64,000 nucleotides of DNA from Patella vulgata (GCF_932274485.2 NC_065882.2:67555431-67619430); one strand, 5' to 3'. Counted from the first letter of the stretch, positions 1 to 11,766 are shown. Numbers and translations are program-made. Notes: generated by a model from the letters alone, not told the origin.

Positions 1-185
1 CGAAACGAAATAGGATCTGTGTTTTAATCAGATTGAGAAGCGGCTTTAATAAAACTAAAGTAATTTCATATACCAGTATTAATTCGTGGGTTAGTCGAAG
101 AATATAAGATAGGGATGTTTGTGATTATTTTGATTTTAGTATTTAGAATGTTGTGTTGTTGTTTTTTTTTTTTAAAAAAATATAC

Positions 186-293
186 CTGGAGGTCCATCTT
201 TCCCATCCTTTCCGTCTCTGCCAGGCTCTCCTTTTCTTCCTGGCACACCGGGTTCTCCAGCTGGCCCAAATCCTCCTTCGGGACCAAGATCAC
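186..293 (-). CDS. Exon 5: Gly-X-Y collagen exon, 108 nt
   Basis: A 108-nt exon (two times 54), phase 1 to phase 1. The acceptor is TTATTTTAG and the donor is CCAG before GTATAT. It gives twelve unbroken triplets, including GPEGGFGPAGEPGVPG, then a strongly charged run GRKGEPGRDGKDGKDGPPG. It joins exon 4 as GPKG-DLGPEG. The Lys/Asp/Glu pairs at X and Y are typical of stabilised non-fibrillar helices. The exon must continue to another one left of the window because it ends in phase 1 with no stop. A frame on the other strand across the same bases (115-297) is only its shadow. Confidence 0.88.
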
Positions 294-483
294 CTAAAAT
301 AATAAGGTCCGAACATTTAAAATATCCCCATGGAGACTTGAGGTAGAAACGTATTTAGTTGTTAAACAGGACAGGCTGTCATGTGTGAAGCGTCGTTTGA
401 TTTCCTGTTCTTTGTAAACACCTGTAAAACGTTTGTTTCTTATTTCTTAAGGAAAAAACTTATTTAAAATCCAAAAGTACTTG

Positions 484-724
484 GCCCCAAGTTCACAAAG
501 CATTCTCAGACTTAAGTTGAGAATTTACTCAAAATTGGTCTCCTTATTTTAACTAAAATATAGACCTTTTATAAAACCTTTGTTGTTTTAATGTGTCAAA
601 TACATCAATAAGCAACTATGTGCAAAGTTTCGTGTTTCTGGATCAAAGATATTTTTCATAATTAGTGATTGAAAGTTGAGTAAATTCTCAACTTAAGTCT
701 GAGAATGCTTTGTGAACTCGGGGC
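484..724. mobile_element. Harbinger-like MITE, family D, copy 1
   Basis: A 241-bp element with about 45-bp terminal inverted repeats: the left end begins GCCCCAAGTTCACAAAGCA and the right end mirrors it. It is flanked by a TTG direct repeat (481-483 and 725-727). A second copy is at 43688-43921. The 3-bp duplication and GGCCC-type ends resemble PIF/Harbinger MITEs (inference). It lies in the intron between exons 4 and 5. Confidence 0.8.
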
Positions 725-908
725 TTGGTTGCATTGTTCAAACGCCTTTAGTGTCAAATTGAAATTTGAAATAAAACATATTTCACGTAGTTCATGTGGC
801 TATTTATTTACCAAGGCCCCCCCCCCAAAAAAAAAACAACAGAAAATCACATTGGTGTGGCCTTAACAATATTTTTAGAATCAGAAAAAAAGTGTTCTTT
901 TAACAAAC

Positions 909-1022
909 CTTTCGGGCCTGGTGGGCCCTTCAAATAATCATCGCTGCGTAAATTCATTGCCACTAATCCCGCATCTACTGAATCTCCTTTCTGGCCTGGA
1001 GGGCCGGTAACTCCCGGGAATC
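909..1022 (-). CDS. Exon 4: Gly-X-Y exon with a non-collagenous interruption
   Basis: A 114-nt exon (38 codons), phase 1 to phase 1. The acceptor is CTCTGTAG and the donor is AAAG before GTTTGT. Four Gly-X-Y triplets and GDS are followed by a 17-residue break, VDAGLVAMNLRSDDYLK, after which the helix resumes as GPPGPKG. Such breaks separate the collagenous domains in MACIT collagens. Human collagens XIII and XXV have a short break with a comparable VDYNG/IDYNG start; the resemblance here is loose and recalled from memory. Both ends join their neighbours without disturbing the triplet register. The flexible break could allow kinking or protease access (inference). Confidence 0.85.
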
Positions 1023-2200
1023 CTACAGAGATAGAGAGATCATCCAGCGTGGATAAGAATAACATTGATTTTTTTTTAAAGATTATAGCATGTGTTAGAA
1101 GACTGAAGTAATCTTCAATGTTAGAGACCCGATCAATCATGTCCATATCGTAGAGAAGAACAACCAGCTTAAATTACAAGAAACAGATTAGAAAAATCGA
1201 ACAATTTGAAGGAGTATTTTCCTCTTTATGTATGACATTCCAACCCGATCAATTAAATCCAATGCTGTTTGCTTTCTTGGAATGAATAGATTAGTGGAAT
1301 ACCCATAAAGAGGGTGCGTGAGGTGGGGGTACAGTGTGAATTTAAACGCCCATAGAACAGTTTGATTCAGAATTCTGATACAGACGTAAATAGCTCTAGG
1401 CATCGATTCCGAATACAAAACTTGGCGAAAAATAAATGCATAATCGACTGGGAATTCACAGTAGCAAACTCCAATTTAAGCAGTATGAATATGTACAGGG
1501 TTCTAGTGACAGGAGCAATAACTCCACTCAAGACTTTTGATTGCGTAATATTTATACGCATAAAGTAAATGCACGACGAACAGCTATTACTTTAGTTTAT
1601 CTTAAAGATATATTCTCACGAAAGTATTTATCGGGTGGTTATTTCAATAAAATTAAAGCAAATTCGGTATAAATGGAAAGTAGGCACTACCAATCTTACT
1701 AGATAAACACCCACGGGGCAAGAACTGGGCCAAAATGTTAGGGTATTGTCTGCCAGCTTGACTAAGTGAGCGGTTGTTATTTCTTGATCGAATGGTAAGA
1801 CGGTTTGGGGAACATAGAGGGATTTAACCGCACACCAGACTCTGCAATTAAACGGCGGTAAAGAAGCTGACAGAAGATAACCCAAGAATTTTCTTAGGCT
1901 TCAATATGTATATAGCAAATGAACAGTAAGTAACGACAAATACATTCTGTAAATGGGTCCTCTCTCAATTAAGTTACGTGAAACATATGGCATGTGTTTT
2001 TAATCCGAATAAATCATCAAATCACCCAGTTTGTACGCGGGAAGGCCTCTTTAAAAACGACAGGAAATATTTAAACAGATTGTGCATTTTATCCCAAATA
2101 TACTTTTTTCTAGATTGGATCAACTGGGTTTTTTTTATACTGTATGAGACAATATTTTGTTCGGGTACACACACTGAACAGCTTTAGACGCAAATACAGA
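1023..2200. other. Intronic sequence without recognisable features
   Basis: AT-rich intron between collagen exons 3 and 4. Short open frames occur here, but none has a recognisable domain or convincing splice sites. Confidence 0.5.
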
Positions 2201-2201
2201 G

Positions 2202-2280
2202 GTCGATAACAAGACAACACAACAGTAAAATTAAGAGAAAGTTCGCGTGTCACTTTTGTCGTGTTGTCCTACGATCGACC
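2202..2280. repeat. Imperfect hairpin of about 80 bp
   Basis: GGTCGATAACAAGACAACAC on the left pairs with the reverse complement of GTGTTGTCCTACGATCGACC on the right, with a few mismatches and an AT-rich loop. It could be a tiny MITE or a foldback remnant. No transcription evidence is visible. The following stretch to about 2695 shows nothing recognisable. Confidence 0.45.
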
Positions 2281-2708
2281 GTTACAATGTTTCAGACAAA
2301 AATAGGATTATCAAGCCCACGAATATTTAAATGAATTTTCTAATTATGATTATCAAATCTGGGTATAATAAAAATTAAAGCGTGCAAGATATTTCAACTT
2401 GCTGTACAGCTGTGACTTGAGAAACATTCCATAACAACCGTTATAAGGATAACTCGTCCATGTTTAAAACTCATATCAGTTTTCCTTTATTAATAATATT
2501 AAATGCTTTAACCGTGTTTATAACTTGTATCCACTACATGACCAGCAGTTTGTACATGTATGTGTATGTTCACATCGATGCTAAGGAATGACATGAATTC
2601 GCCGTGAAGAATTTAAAAGAGTATTAATGACCAACCGAAGATGACTTTCTCATCGAAGCAATCTCATTTGGTTCGGGCAATGGTTCGCCTATGGTTTTGT
2701 AATCAAAA

Positions 2709-2951
2709 GGGGGGGGGGGTGAATGGCCGAATGGTTAGCACGTGCGCGCGTGATTTCGATTCCCCAGTTGTACGTGGCAAGGGGTAGGATCGCCTGTCCA
2801 ACCTCGCGGGTTTTCTCCGGGTCCTCCGGTTTCTTCCCACTGCTAAAGACCCCCACGCGCAAGCGAATTGTTGAAATAAATTGAAACATGTGTTAATCTC
2901 GAAATGACCTAATTTGTGTTGAGTGGATGTTAAACCCCATTTCTCTCTCTC
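2709..2951 (+). mobile_element. SINE A, full-length copy with 13-bp target duplication
   Basis: Head with a tRNA-like A box (TGGCCGAATGGTTAGCACG) and a B-box-like GATTTCGATTCCC, then the family body and a 3' end ATGTTAAACCCCATTTC followed by (TC)n. The direct repeat TTTGTAATCAAAA flanks it at 2696-2708 and 2952-2964. This marks target-primed insertion by a LINE machinery. Confidence 0.85.
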
Positions 2952-3002
2952 TTTGTAATCAAAATGTATCACTGTTTACATGTGTTGTAGCCGAATAAGT
3001 CG

Positions 3003-3207
3003 TGGCGTGGTCGATTTCCCGGTTGTACGTGACAAGGAGTAGTTTCGGCTGTTCAACCTCGAGGGTTTTCTCCGGGTCCTCCGGTTTCCTCCCACTGTTT
3101 AAGACCCCTACGCGCAAGCGAATTATTGAAATAAAAATTGAACCATGTGTTAGTCCCGAAATGACCTAGTTTGTGTCGAGTGGACGTTAAACCCCATTTC
3201 TCTCTCT
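3003..3207 (+). mobile_element. SINE A, 5'-truncated copy with 12-bp target duplication
   Basis: Starts near the B box and ends GACGTTAAACCCCATTTC(TC)n. It is flanked by CCGAATAAGTCG at 2991-3002 and 3208-3219. The 5' truncation with an intact 3' end is typical of LINE-driven insertion. Confidence 0.85.
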
Positions 3208-3394
3208 CCGAATAAGTCGGAACATGGAAAATACCCGCGATGGTACGAAAGCCGAGCCTTCATGTACACAGTAGCGTGCTCGCAAGAGAACCCTTGACAG
3301 TTTGCAAACGAAAAATATTTACTGGCGATTGTTCTCGGTTTTGTTCCTTGATAAACTTAAGGAAACTTTGACTTTCATCTGTTTAATTGTTTCA

Positions 3395-3830
3395 TGAAAA
3401 CACAACTTTCTACATATATTCGTTTGTTTATTTACTGTAACAAGAAAAATTTATTCGTTCGTTTGTTTGATAACAAGAAAAGTTTTCTACATTTATTCAT
3501 TTATTTGTTTCCTAACAATTCTACATTTATTCGTAAATATTTATAAATTTATTCGTTTGTTTATTTGAAAACAAGAGCAAATTTCAACTTCTATTAGTTT
3601 CTTTGTTTCATAACAGGAACATTTCTATATGTATTCGTTTGTTTGTTTGTTTCATAACAAGAAAATATTTCTAAATTTATTCGCTTGTATATTTATTTCA
3701 TAACGAGAGCAACTTTCTACATGTATTAATTTGTTTGTTTCTGTAACCAGAAAACATTTCTACATTTATTCGTTTGTTTATTGATAACAAGAAAACATTT
3801 CTTCATTGCTTCGTTTGTTTGTTACTTATA
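3395..3830. repeat. Degenerate tandem repeat, unit about 50-60 bp
   Basis: Around eight diverged units built on TTTCTACATTTATTCGTTTG with TTTGTTTCATAACAAGAAAA between them. Intronic. Confidence 0.75.
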
Positions 3831-3873
3831 GCATCTCCAATAATAATGACATAATAATTTATCGCAAATTCCC

Positions 3874-4279
3874 TTAAAAGATACATTATGGGAGATTCGA
3901 TAACGAGTTGGCAGTTCTCGCTATAATAATTAAAAACTAGATAACGTAAAGCCAATTTGCTGAAAATTTCATTCACATTGATCTACTATGAATCGAGAAC
4001 TAAGCGAATAAAATTTCTGCCTCGCCTCGGTCATCATTACTAAAGTCAGTGCGTTAAACAGCATAGTCTCGATTGTCCATTTAATCGTTTAATCGAGAAG
4101 GAAAGTTATTCAGTAAATCGGATCACAATCCACTTAAGATCGCAGGCTAGCGATGCCATCTAGTGTTGATTATGGTCTGGATAAGTTAATTAATGTCTAA
4201 TTAATAATTTAGATAACATTTCAGGCCTAAAGAAAGACCCGCAATAGACAGATTTAGCTCTTGCATAATGTATGTTTAA
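3874..4279 (+). mobile_element. TTAA-flanked MITE, family C, copy 1
   Basis: About 400 bp. The left end is TTAA then (A)AGATACATTATG and the right end is CATAATGTATGT then TTAA, giving inverted ends with TTAA on both sides. Related copies lie at 13.07, 24.59, 26.2, 31.4, 36.3, 36.8, 39.3 and 41.4 kb. There is no coding capacity. Confidence 0.75.
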
Positions 4280-5440
4280 GTGAAATGTGGAATTACAGCT
4301 TAATCAGAGACAAATACCCATTTCCCATTACCCGCGAGGTATCTTTATTTTCTTTTTTGTTCTTGTACATTTGGTCTTCTCAACAATCTTTAATCGATTC
4401 TACTTTCAATTCCATTTTAATCAGAGAATTCAAATTGATTGTCTGGGCAAACAATCGAAAGCTTAAATATATCCCAAATATAAGCTCGTACCTTACATAA
4501 TAATAATGGCTATTACCTCCAGTTAAAACTCAATTATTTAACAACCATGGAACAATATACCCGTACAATAAATTTATTAACTATTACAATAATGCTCCTT
4601 GCCAATGCCCCAAGTCTTCTTTCTAAGACAAACATCATACCCATATAATAACAGGACGTTTTGATATACGTGTAGCTGAAAATGAAAATACTAAAAGCTT
4701 TTTTCCGCTTTGGATGACAATTTCGATGACTACCAAATATCTATCAAGTTCTTTGATAGCTTGTCCAAAAAGAGTCAGTTGTATCAAACAAAACCCAAGA
4801 AGGCCATCACTAGAAATTCTGAATATAAATCTGCAGTCGCACGAATGCCTTTCCACTCCTAAATAATGTTCATTATATTATCTTGCTTATAACCTTACCG
4901 AGAAAACTCTTGCGATATATGTTATGTATAACACTTTAAGTATGTGAAAACAAAAAAGGTACGAATTTTATTAATGAGGGAATAAGCATCTATGAGGTTA
5001 ATATATGGCAAAGCTATTCTGGTTCTGAAGTCGGTGTAGCCCCTGGGAAATAAATATGCACATATAATTCTGTTTTTAACACGAAGCTTAACGACAAAAA
5101 ACAATTCAGCTTGATAAATGTTTTCAAATTCAGGTTTTTTTTACATCCCTAATATTTTTGTTCACCAAATAAGGTTAGCTTTATTACGTCAAATTTACAG
5201 TTGATCAGATACGTATTTATAAAATAAAAATGAACTTTCTGAAATTGTCGTATTTGGACTCCTGTGTGTCTCCTTTAGTTATCATTATTATCACCACCAA
5301 CGCCCCTAATTACAATGCTTATATACAAAAACAAGCTTAAAAGTTATCGGCATAATTTAATGGAAAATACATTTTTAGCCTGACAATAATCGCTTTTATA
5401 TTTTAAAGTGTTAAAGTTGAAGAGAATCGGGTGGGCGTGG
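4280..5440. other. Intronic sequence without recognisable features
   Basis: AT-rich intron sequence. Small open frames here have no domain, no Gly-X-Y pattern and no convincing splice sites. Confidence 0.5.
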
Positions 5441-5444
5441 GGAC

Positions 5445-5640
5445 GTGGTGTTTATTGTGGAAGGGGTCGTGGTGACTATCGCGATGATTATGGGGGAAGG
5501 GGTCGCGGTGATTATGGGAAAATAGATCGCGGTGACTATGGGGAAAGGTTCGTGGTTTCTATGGGGAAATGGGTCGGGTGACTCTTGGGAAAGGAGGCGC
5601 TATGATTATGGGGGAAGGAATTACGGGGACTATGTAGATA
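5445..5640. repeat. G-rich minisatellite, unit about 25-27 bp
   Basis: Six to seven diverged units of GGGGAAGGGGTCGCGGTGAC-TAT. A single further unit lies at 6098-6127. In one plus frame a few units spell Gly/Arg/Asp/Tyr stretches such as GRGRGDYG, but stops interrupt, so I do not call it coding. Confidence 0.7.
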
Positions 5641-6624
5641 GGGTTAGGGCATCTTCAATAGAAGGCTTGATCTCGATTTAAGTCCGTACATCTTATCAGG
5701 GCCTTCACGTTATACCCTACATTTTTCGACACTAATATCGATTGGTTTCCGAACAACAGAAATGTCTCGCTGTGATAATCGAGTTGCAAAGTTCAAGGTT
5801 CGTTCAATGTCAAGGTTGCTGGAACTTTCTGCTTTTCGACTATGATGATAATGCTATGACCCACTTAGTCTAAACCTTTCTAATTTACTTGTTGTTCTTT
5901 GGTTTTCCGCGAGTTTTTCAACAACAAAAAAAACTTTCAACGACTATACACGAATCTATTCCAGTATGTGTCTGTATCACGTGTTTGTGGTAAAGGGAGA
6001 TAATTACCTAAAAGTTTGGGAATTTCAGACTAATCTATCAACGGCTAGATGTTGTAAAACTCACAATCTTTGCTTCAGGGACGTGTGGTTATGAGGGACC
6101 ACGAGGAAAGGGTCGCGGTGACTATGGGGATGCTATAATAAAACTCCATCTAAATAACCACACAAAAGCTATTATAGCCCTATATAAATTCATCAGTTGT
6201 GTAAAAGTAGTTTTATAAACTAATCAATCACGATTTCTTTTATAGGACTATAAAATCCAATGTTAAGAATGAGTAATCATAGATTATGTTTTAAGATTAG
6301 TGGAGAATTTAATGATGTGGTTGAGAGTATTAAAGAGCAATAAAACAGATTGAGTTTGATTGAGCTGTTGATCTGATGCTAATATCCATATAAATCAACG
6401 TATTTGTAATAAATATTGCTGTTTTAACACCAGGGCCGTTTTTCACGAAAGCAGCCTTTGAATTGACTAGGGGCTTAAATTTGTACTAGCATTTTCATTC
6501 TCGGCCATTGAAAACGCCGAATTCTTCAAACATTTAAGTTTAAGTGTTCGTGAGTAAACCCCAGATAGCATACATTTGCATAAATACGAACATATATCAA
6601 CTTTCTGATTATAAAGACACATAC

Positions 6625-6669
6625 CTGAATTTCCCTTTACTCCTTTCTGGCCTGGCATACCCGGTGGAC
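6625..6669 (-). CDS. Exon 3: Gly-X-Y collagen exon, 45 nt
   Basis: A classic 45-nt collagen exon, phase 1 at both ends. The acceptor is TTATTGTAG and the donor is CAG before GTATGT. With the Gly split across the junctions it reads GPPGMPGQKGVKGNSG: five complete triplets without interruption. It joins exon 2 as AHGPAG-PPGMPG and exon 4 as GNSG-FPGVTG, so the Gly-X-Y register is kept on both sides. Forty-five nucleotides is a usual size for collagen triple-helix exons. No nearby frame gives a competing reading. A further 45- or 54-nt exon in the 5.6 kb downstream cannot be excluded by eye, although none was seen. Confidence 0.85.
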
Positions 6670-6934
6670 CTACAATAAATAAAATTGTATCAATAGCAGT
6701 TAATTTACCAGGCGATAGTCGCCCGCTGTTATATCGAAAGTCTGTTTAGACAAAATGAATCAGAATTTCCTATGGTTCGAAAGACTAATATCAACGACAT
6801 CCTTATAGTAGAGTCGTTAATTTTGTTTAGCATGGAAATTAATTGATCAATGATTCACAGATATCCTAGCACCACACCATTGCGTTTCAAAAGGTGGGAG
6901 CGGGGCTACAAGAGCTGATATTTTACCTGTATTG

Positions 6935-7317
6935 CCTGTATTTACCATCAAAGTACCACCTACCTGTATTTACTATTAAAGTACCACCTACATGTATTAA
7001 CTGTATTTACCATCAAAGTACCACCTGTATTTACCATCAAAGTACCAACCAACTGTACTTCCTGTATTTACCATTAAATTACCACCTACCTGCAGTACTA
7101 CCTGTGTTTTCCATCAAGGTATACCACCTAACTGTAGTACTACCAGTATTTACCATTAAAGTACCACCTACCTCTATTTACAATCAAAGTACCGCGTACC
7201 TGTAGTACTACCTGTATTTACAATTATAGTATCACCTACTATTAGAACTAGTTGTGTTTACCATTAAAGTACCACCTACCTGTAGTACTACATGTATTTA
7301 CCATTAGAACTACCCAC
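6935..7317. repeat. Minisatellite abutting the exon 2 donor
   Basis: About nine diverged units combining TGTATTTACCATTAAAGTAC with CACCTACCTGTAGTACTAC, 25-55 bp long. The array ends at the 5' splice site of intron 2 (donor after 7318). The GGTGGGTAG-type donor motif resembles the array unit on the minus strand. Confidence 0.75.
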
Positions 7318-7381
7318 CTGCAGGTCCATGAGCTTTACAGTATTCTTTAGTTTGTATGCAGAATGATTTCAAGGCCACAAG
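7318..7381 (-). CDS. Exon 2: cysteine-containing entry to the triple helix
   Basis: This is a 64-nt exon. The acceptor is a long pyrimidine run ending CTACAG and the donor is CAG before GTGGGT. It enters in phase 0, matching exon 1, and leaves in phase 1, matching exon 3. It reads LVALKSFCIQTKEYCKAHGPAG, with the last Gly completed by exon 3. Two cysteines seven residues apart stand just before the first Gly-X-Y triplet. In MACIT collagens cysteines near this point can link the three chains; that role is inferred. The donor lies right at the edge of the 6935-7317 minisatellite, so the 5' end of intron 2 is built from repeat units. The exon is too short to stand alone, but its phase, splice sites and content all fit. 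Confidence 0.75.
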
Positions 7382-8339
7382 CTGTAGAAGAAAAAAATAA
7401 GCTTTTTTGAAGAACAATCACATTCAGTACTATTATACGACCTTTATAAAATCATTTTGATATGCTCGTTGTCGTCTGTCGTCACTACTGCATTAGACCA
7501 AATCTTTATCAGATGTGTTTTATTAGAGTTTTTTGAAGGGTATCTTCGCCCTGAACTGATATAACATCATTTCCAAATTTAGCTTGTGGCCTTATAAAGT
7601 ATTAGTTGTCAAAGCTAAAATGTCTAACGTGTTGCTTTGAGTAGATTCTATTTATTCTATTTATTAATTAAGAAATGTGATAAATTTTGGTTAATATCGT
7701 GAACCCTGGTTAACAACAGTTTTCACTCATAAATATTAGCTCCCAAGAAAAAGTAACGTCCAAGCTATATAAGCCACCCACTCCCTAAAATCACAGCCAT
7801 CCACCCTATTGTTAACATTAACCCCTAGAGTGGCCCATTCTGTTCAGGACCGACATTAATATCTTGGACAGTAAGGGGGGCAATCCTCATTTATATCAAT
7901 AACGAATTTAAACTATAGAGTTTAACTGACGATAGTATGCTAATCATGGAGCCACAAATAATCTATATGACTATTACTATGACAGTCACTATGACTATTA
8001 CTATAGACGAAACTAATGTTTACTGTTTAAAGATGATAGTAATTTATTTACAGCAAATAATAAATAATTGCTATAGACTATATCAAATGAAAACTGTAGC
8101 CTCTGTTGATTTTATTCATATTTTATTCATTATCTAGGGTTAAAATCGTTTCAACTGTGCACATCCCGAAGTAAAAACCACACGTGATAAACTTCTACGA
8201 CTAAACCACTGTTGCACTGTATTTTAACCTATTTCCACATGTTTGTGGTATACGAAAACTATATTTCATAGCACGTGCTGCTGGGTTGTTTATTTACATT
8301 CTTGTATAATCACAAGCATTTTACTACTGATAATGAATA

Positions 8340-8665
8340 ATATAGTTTAAATATCTACAACGGCTAGAGTTCCCCTTTAATGGCTATACAGATTCTACTA
8401 CACAGAGTATAATAAAATAAATAGCCTAAAGACGTGTTGAAATTCACAAAGATCTACACAATCAAACAGTATGATAAATGATAAAGAAGAGCTACATATT
8501 TAAACATATACAACAGCTAGAGTCCTCCTTTAATGGCTATACAGATTCTACTACACATAGTATAATAAAATAACATTTAAATAGCCTAATGACCTGTTGG
8601 GATTCACAAAGATTTACACAATCAAATAGTATGATATATGATATAAAGAAGCGCTACATATAAAT
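8340..8665. repeat. Tandem duplication, two units of about 160 bp
   Basis: The first unit contains GGCTAGAGTTCCCCTTTAAT and the second GGCTAGAGTCCTCCTTTAAT. Both continue through TGGCTATACAGATTCTACTA to GCTACATAT. They are similar but clearly diverged. Nothing recognisable lies between 7.4 and 8.34 kb. Confidence 0.75.
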
Positions 8666-8995
8666 AGAGAGGGCGTGGTTACCAGATTACAACTAAAATA
8701 TCTATGTCAAAGATCGTATAACAGAATAGGAATGTATTGTAAAAATATATAAATATAATTAATTTCATAATAACATGCATAAGTTACCACATCATCCTGT
8801 GAACGCTGTAATGAAACAACAATAAATTAACAATCTAAAACAAAAAATTCTAAAATGTCAACGAGAAAATCAGATTTTACCCAAAATATATTTGTTATTA
8901 CTGGATTACTTTTAGGAGTTTTTTTTTTCTAAAGTAAAACGAAGAGAATCCCCCAAACTGTATCTCATTCTTAATTTGTAATTTTATAACGGAAG

Positions 8996-9125
8996 CAGTC
9001 AATATAAAAAGTACGATTAAACAGTCAATATAAAAGTATAAAAGTACGACTAGCGTCTGTAACTAAACAGGCAGTATAAAAGTACGACTCAAGTCTGTAA
9101 CTAAACAGTCAATATACAAGTCTGT
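8996..9125. repeat. Short tandem repeat, unit about 45-50 bp
   Basis: About three units of CAGTCAATATAAAAGTACGA followed by a GTCTGTAACTAAA segment. Confidence 0.65.
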
Positions 9126-9743
9126 TAAAGGCATACTACTCCAGAATAAAAAGTGCGCATACACAGAACCGCGCAGATTTTGCTTAATTCGTATTTTTGA
9201 ATTATAAAATGATGAACAAACATCATTTTTATCTTATTATAAAAATGGCAGGTGGTGAGGCCTTGTCCTTGGTGAGAATGAATCATAAAATATCTTCTTT
9301 TTTTGGATATTTTCTCTTATTATGATATCATTATGATATATAATCCGCCTCTAATGGTGTACTTAATGTTTGACCGATTTTCGTTCAATACCCACACTGA
9401 CGCCGTGATCGACGGTCTTCTATGTCTCATTAAGCAGCAGTAGGCATTTTGAGGGCGAGCCAAGGGTTAACATTGATTTTATTACATGTGACCCTGACGA
9501 CAGAATATCTTTTATCTCAGTGGATAGAATTGTCAACTTGGGATTCGGAGGTGATTCATCATCGACAGAAGTTCTCCCCAATCGCTGTCTAGCTGGAGAA
9601 GCAACATGAAAGAAACAAGATTGAAAAAAAAAGCTGTAGATTATCACTAGACAATTCTATAGAAGCAAATTATCAATATTTTCCCGCCGCATCATATGTC
9701 TTATTGGCATCTCTTTGGCTATATTGATACCTATATATATATA

Positions 9744-10501
9744 CGGTGTCCGGTAAGGGACACAAAATAAAACAATTTAATAACTAGCTGACCATCGCTC
9801 TCCATAACTCAAGTGGTGACTTGTGCCGTGCAAGGGGCATAACATGTTTGTACTTTCTTGAGCACCTGATACCAGCTAAAACAAATCAATCTTAACTAAC
9901 AGTTAAAATTGAAAAGTTCAACGGACGAATGGTAAAATAGCTTAACTGCAGCAATTCGAATGTGGTGCTAGGTGTTTATAAACGGTTAAACATATCCTGC
10001 CTCGAGCGCAGACAGCAGGTGGTGATAAAGTTGAAGGGAGGGGGGGTGTTTCTATGTTGACACCTGAAAAACATACCTAATATCTACACTACTACAAAAA
10101 CTAAACTAAGTTTCTTTCATTCGGTGGGGGTGGGAGTGAACGTCCACTCGACACAAAATAGGTCATTTCATGAATTACATATGGTTCAGTTTTATTTTAA
10201 TAATTCGCTTGCGCATAGATGTATTTAGCATTGGGAGGAATCGGACGACTCGGGCATAAAACCCAGGAGATTGTATTGGCGACCCTACTCCTTGTCACGT
10301 ACTCCTTGTCACGTTAAACCATACGGCCACCCAACTCCCCTAAGTTGTTCATTATTTGCCACTAATATGTAGCCCGGGGAACACAAGTTATTATCTGACA
10401 CACATTACTTAGTTATATGGTACACCCCCAGTACTAACTGTCGCATTCTAGTTAGTAATCCGGTATGACAAATGTTATATTGTGTCCCTAACAGGGTTCC
10501 G
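9744..10501. mobile_element. TIR element of about 760 bp with a SINE inside
   Basis: The left end CGGTGTCCGGTAAGGGACAC and the reverse complement of the right end, CGGAACCCTGTTAGGGACAC, pair over about 25-30 bp and lie in TATATATA flanks. The interior has no transposase frame and holds the SINE A copy at about 10125-10340. The family is not identified. Confidence 0.55.
10125..10340 (-). mobile_element. SINE A, diverged copy
   Basis: Reverse orientation: GAACGTCCACTCGACACAAA near the 3' end and CCTACTCCTTGTCACGTAC towards the head. It contains a small local duplication of ACTCCTTGTCACGT. The tRNA head is worn to ACCATACGGCCACCC. Confidence 0.75.
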
Positions 10502-10809
10502 TATATATATGTACGTACACAAGTAAGATTTAATATGTAGTAGAATCTCTTGAGACATGACTTGCCGCCAACTCGTGTCACAGATTCGTCTCCTAGGAGC
10601 TATCTGAACTCACAGCTATAATATATATACACCCAGACATGTACTAATCATACAGTAGTGTCGTGAGCCTCCCAAATGAAACAATATGTCAATACTGGTA
10701 CATAATTCACTTATGAGTAGTCACTATTAAATCAAGCCTCGTATAGTCCTTTCAATATAACCGCGTTTCTTTTCTCACAACAAAGATATATTTTACAACA
10801 AAAATATTG

Positions 10810-11115
10810 GCTTTCTCACTTTCCTCAAAATAAATACGATAATACTTGCTTTAAACTATCGATAATAGTACATCAACATTCTTACTTTCCTCAATGCAAC
10901 CATAATAATACAGCACAATTCTTACTTTTCCAAAATCATCGATAATAGTACATAAAACATTCTTACTTCCTCAAATCAAAGATAATAAAACATAAAGCAT
11001 TCTTACTTCCTTAAATCAAAGATAACAATACATAAAACATTCTTTTTTCCTCAAATCAAAGATAATAATACATAAAACATTCTTTTTTTCCTCAAATCAA
11101 AGATAATAATAATAG
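10810..11115. repeat. Tandem repeat, unit about 42 bp
   Basis: About seven units of AATACATAAAACATTCTTAC joined to TTCCTCAAATCAAAGATAAT. Units become more alike towards the right. Confidence 0.75.
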
Positions 11116-11596
11116 AAGGATAATAGAATTAAGAAACACGAACTTAATCTGTACCTCTACTATATACAGCAGTGTACCAAATCTAAAGTCTCCGACCGGT
11201 TTCACCAGCAGTGGATTTATAAGAAGAGGTATCGGGTATTCTAGATTCAAAATAAGTATTCTCTGCACCGATAATGGTACCCGCTACAAATTTTGGTACC
11301 TTATTATAAAATATTTTAATGCTATTAAAAATTTATGAAATAGTCTATTTGAAAAGTCCTGTCTGATTGTTTTCATTCCAACAAGATAGGTGCTTTAAGA
11401 CTTCGTTTTATGTCAAGTGAAAGAGTGATAGTTGTATCAAGTCAATGACGTACAAGTCCACTCATTGTAACTAATTCCCACAACCTGTCTGTACAAAACT
11501 GACATGATGTCACAGTTGCCTGTCAGCTCTAAATTTCTAAGTTTCAATCGAGTTTCTCGTGTCATTTCTAGCATGCAGTAGAACATGGCTCGCAAA

Positions 11597-11714
11597 CAGG
11601 GCCGTAACTAGCTCAGAGCAACGAGGGGGCGGGAAGTGTTCTCAGGGGTGCTGTATAAATGACGGACAATGTATATCTATGGTCGACCCCCCCCCCCCAG
11701 TTACGGGCCTGCTG
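11597..11714. mobile_element. hAT-like MITE of about 118 bp
   Basis: Inverted ends CAGGGCCGTAACT and AGTTACGGGCCTG. The 8-bp repeat CTCGCAAA lies at 11589-11596 and 11715-11722, with three extra bases at the right end. The 8-bp duplication suggests hAT. Confidence 0.65.
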
Positions 11715-11766
11715 CTCGCAAATGCACATTAAGTGGACAGCAATCCCGTATTCAGAAATATTAGAA

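Noticed and set aside
5460-5590. GRGRGDYG-like RGG-type protein repeat
   Set aside because: The frame is broken by stops and depends on a degenerate G-rich minisatellite.
9488-9592. Possible collagen exon with a strong acceptor (TTGCTTCTCCAG), containing DWGELLSMMNHLRIP, which resembles DWAWLSSYSRIP of exon 1
   Set aside because: No donor fits the phase-0 reading before a stop, and the longer frame enters in phase 1 without the expected Gly. The resemblance may be chance.
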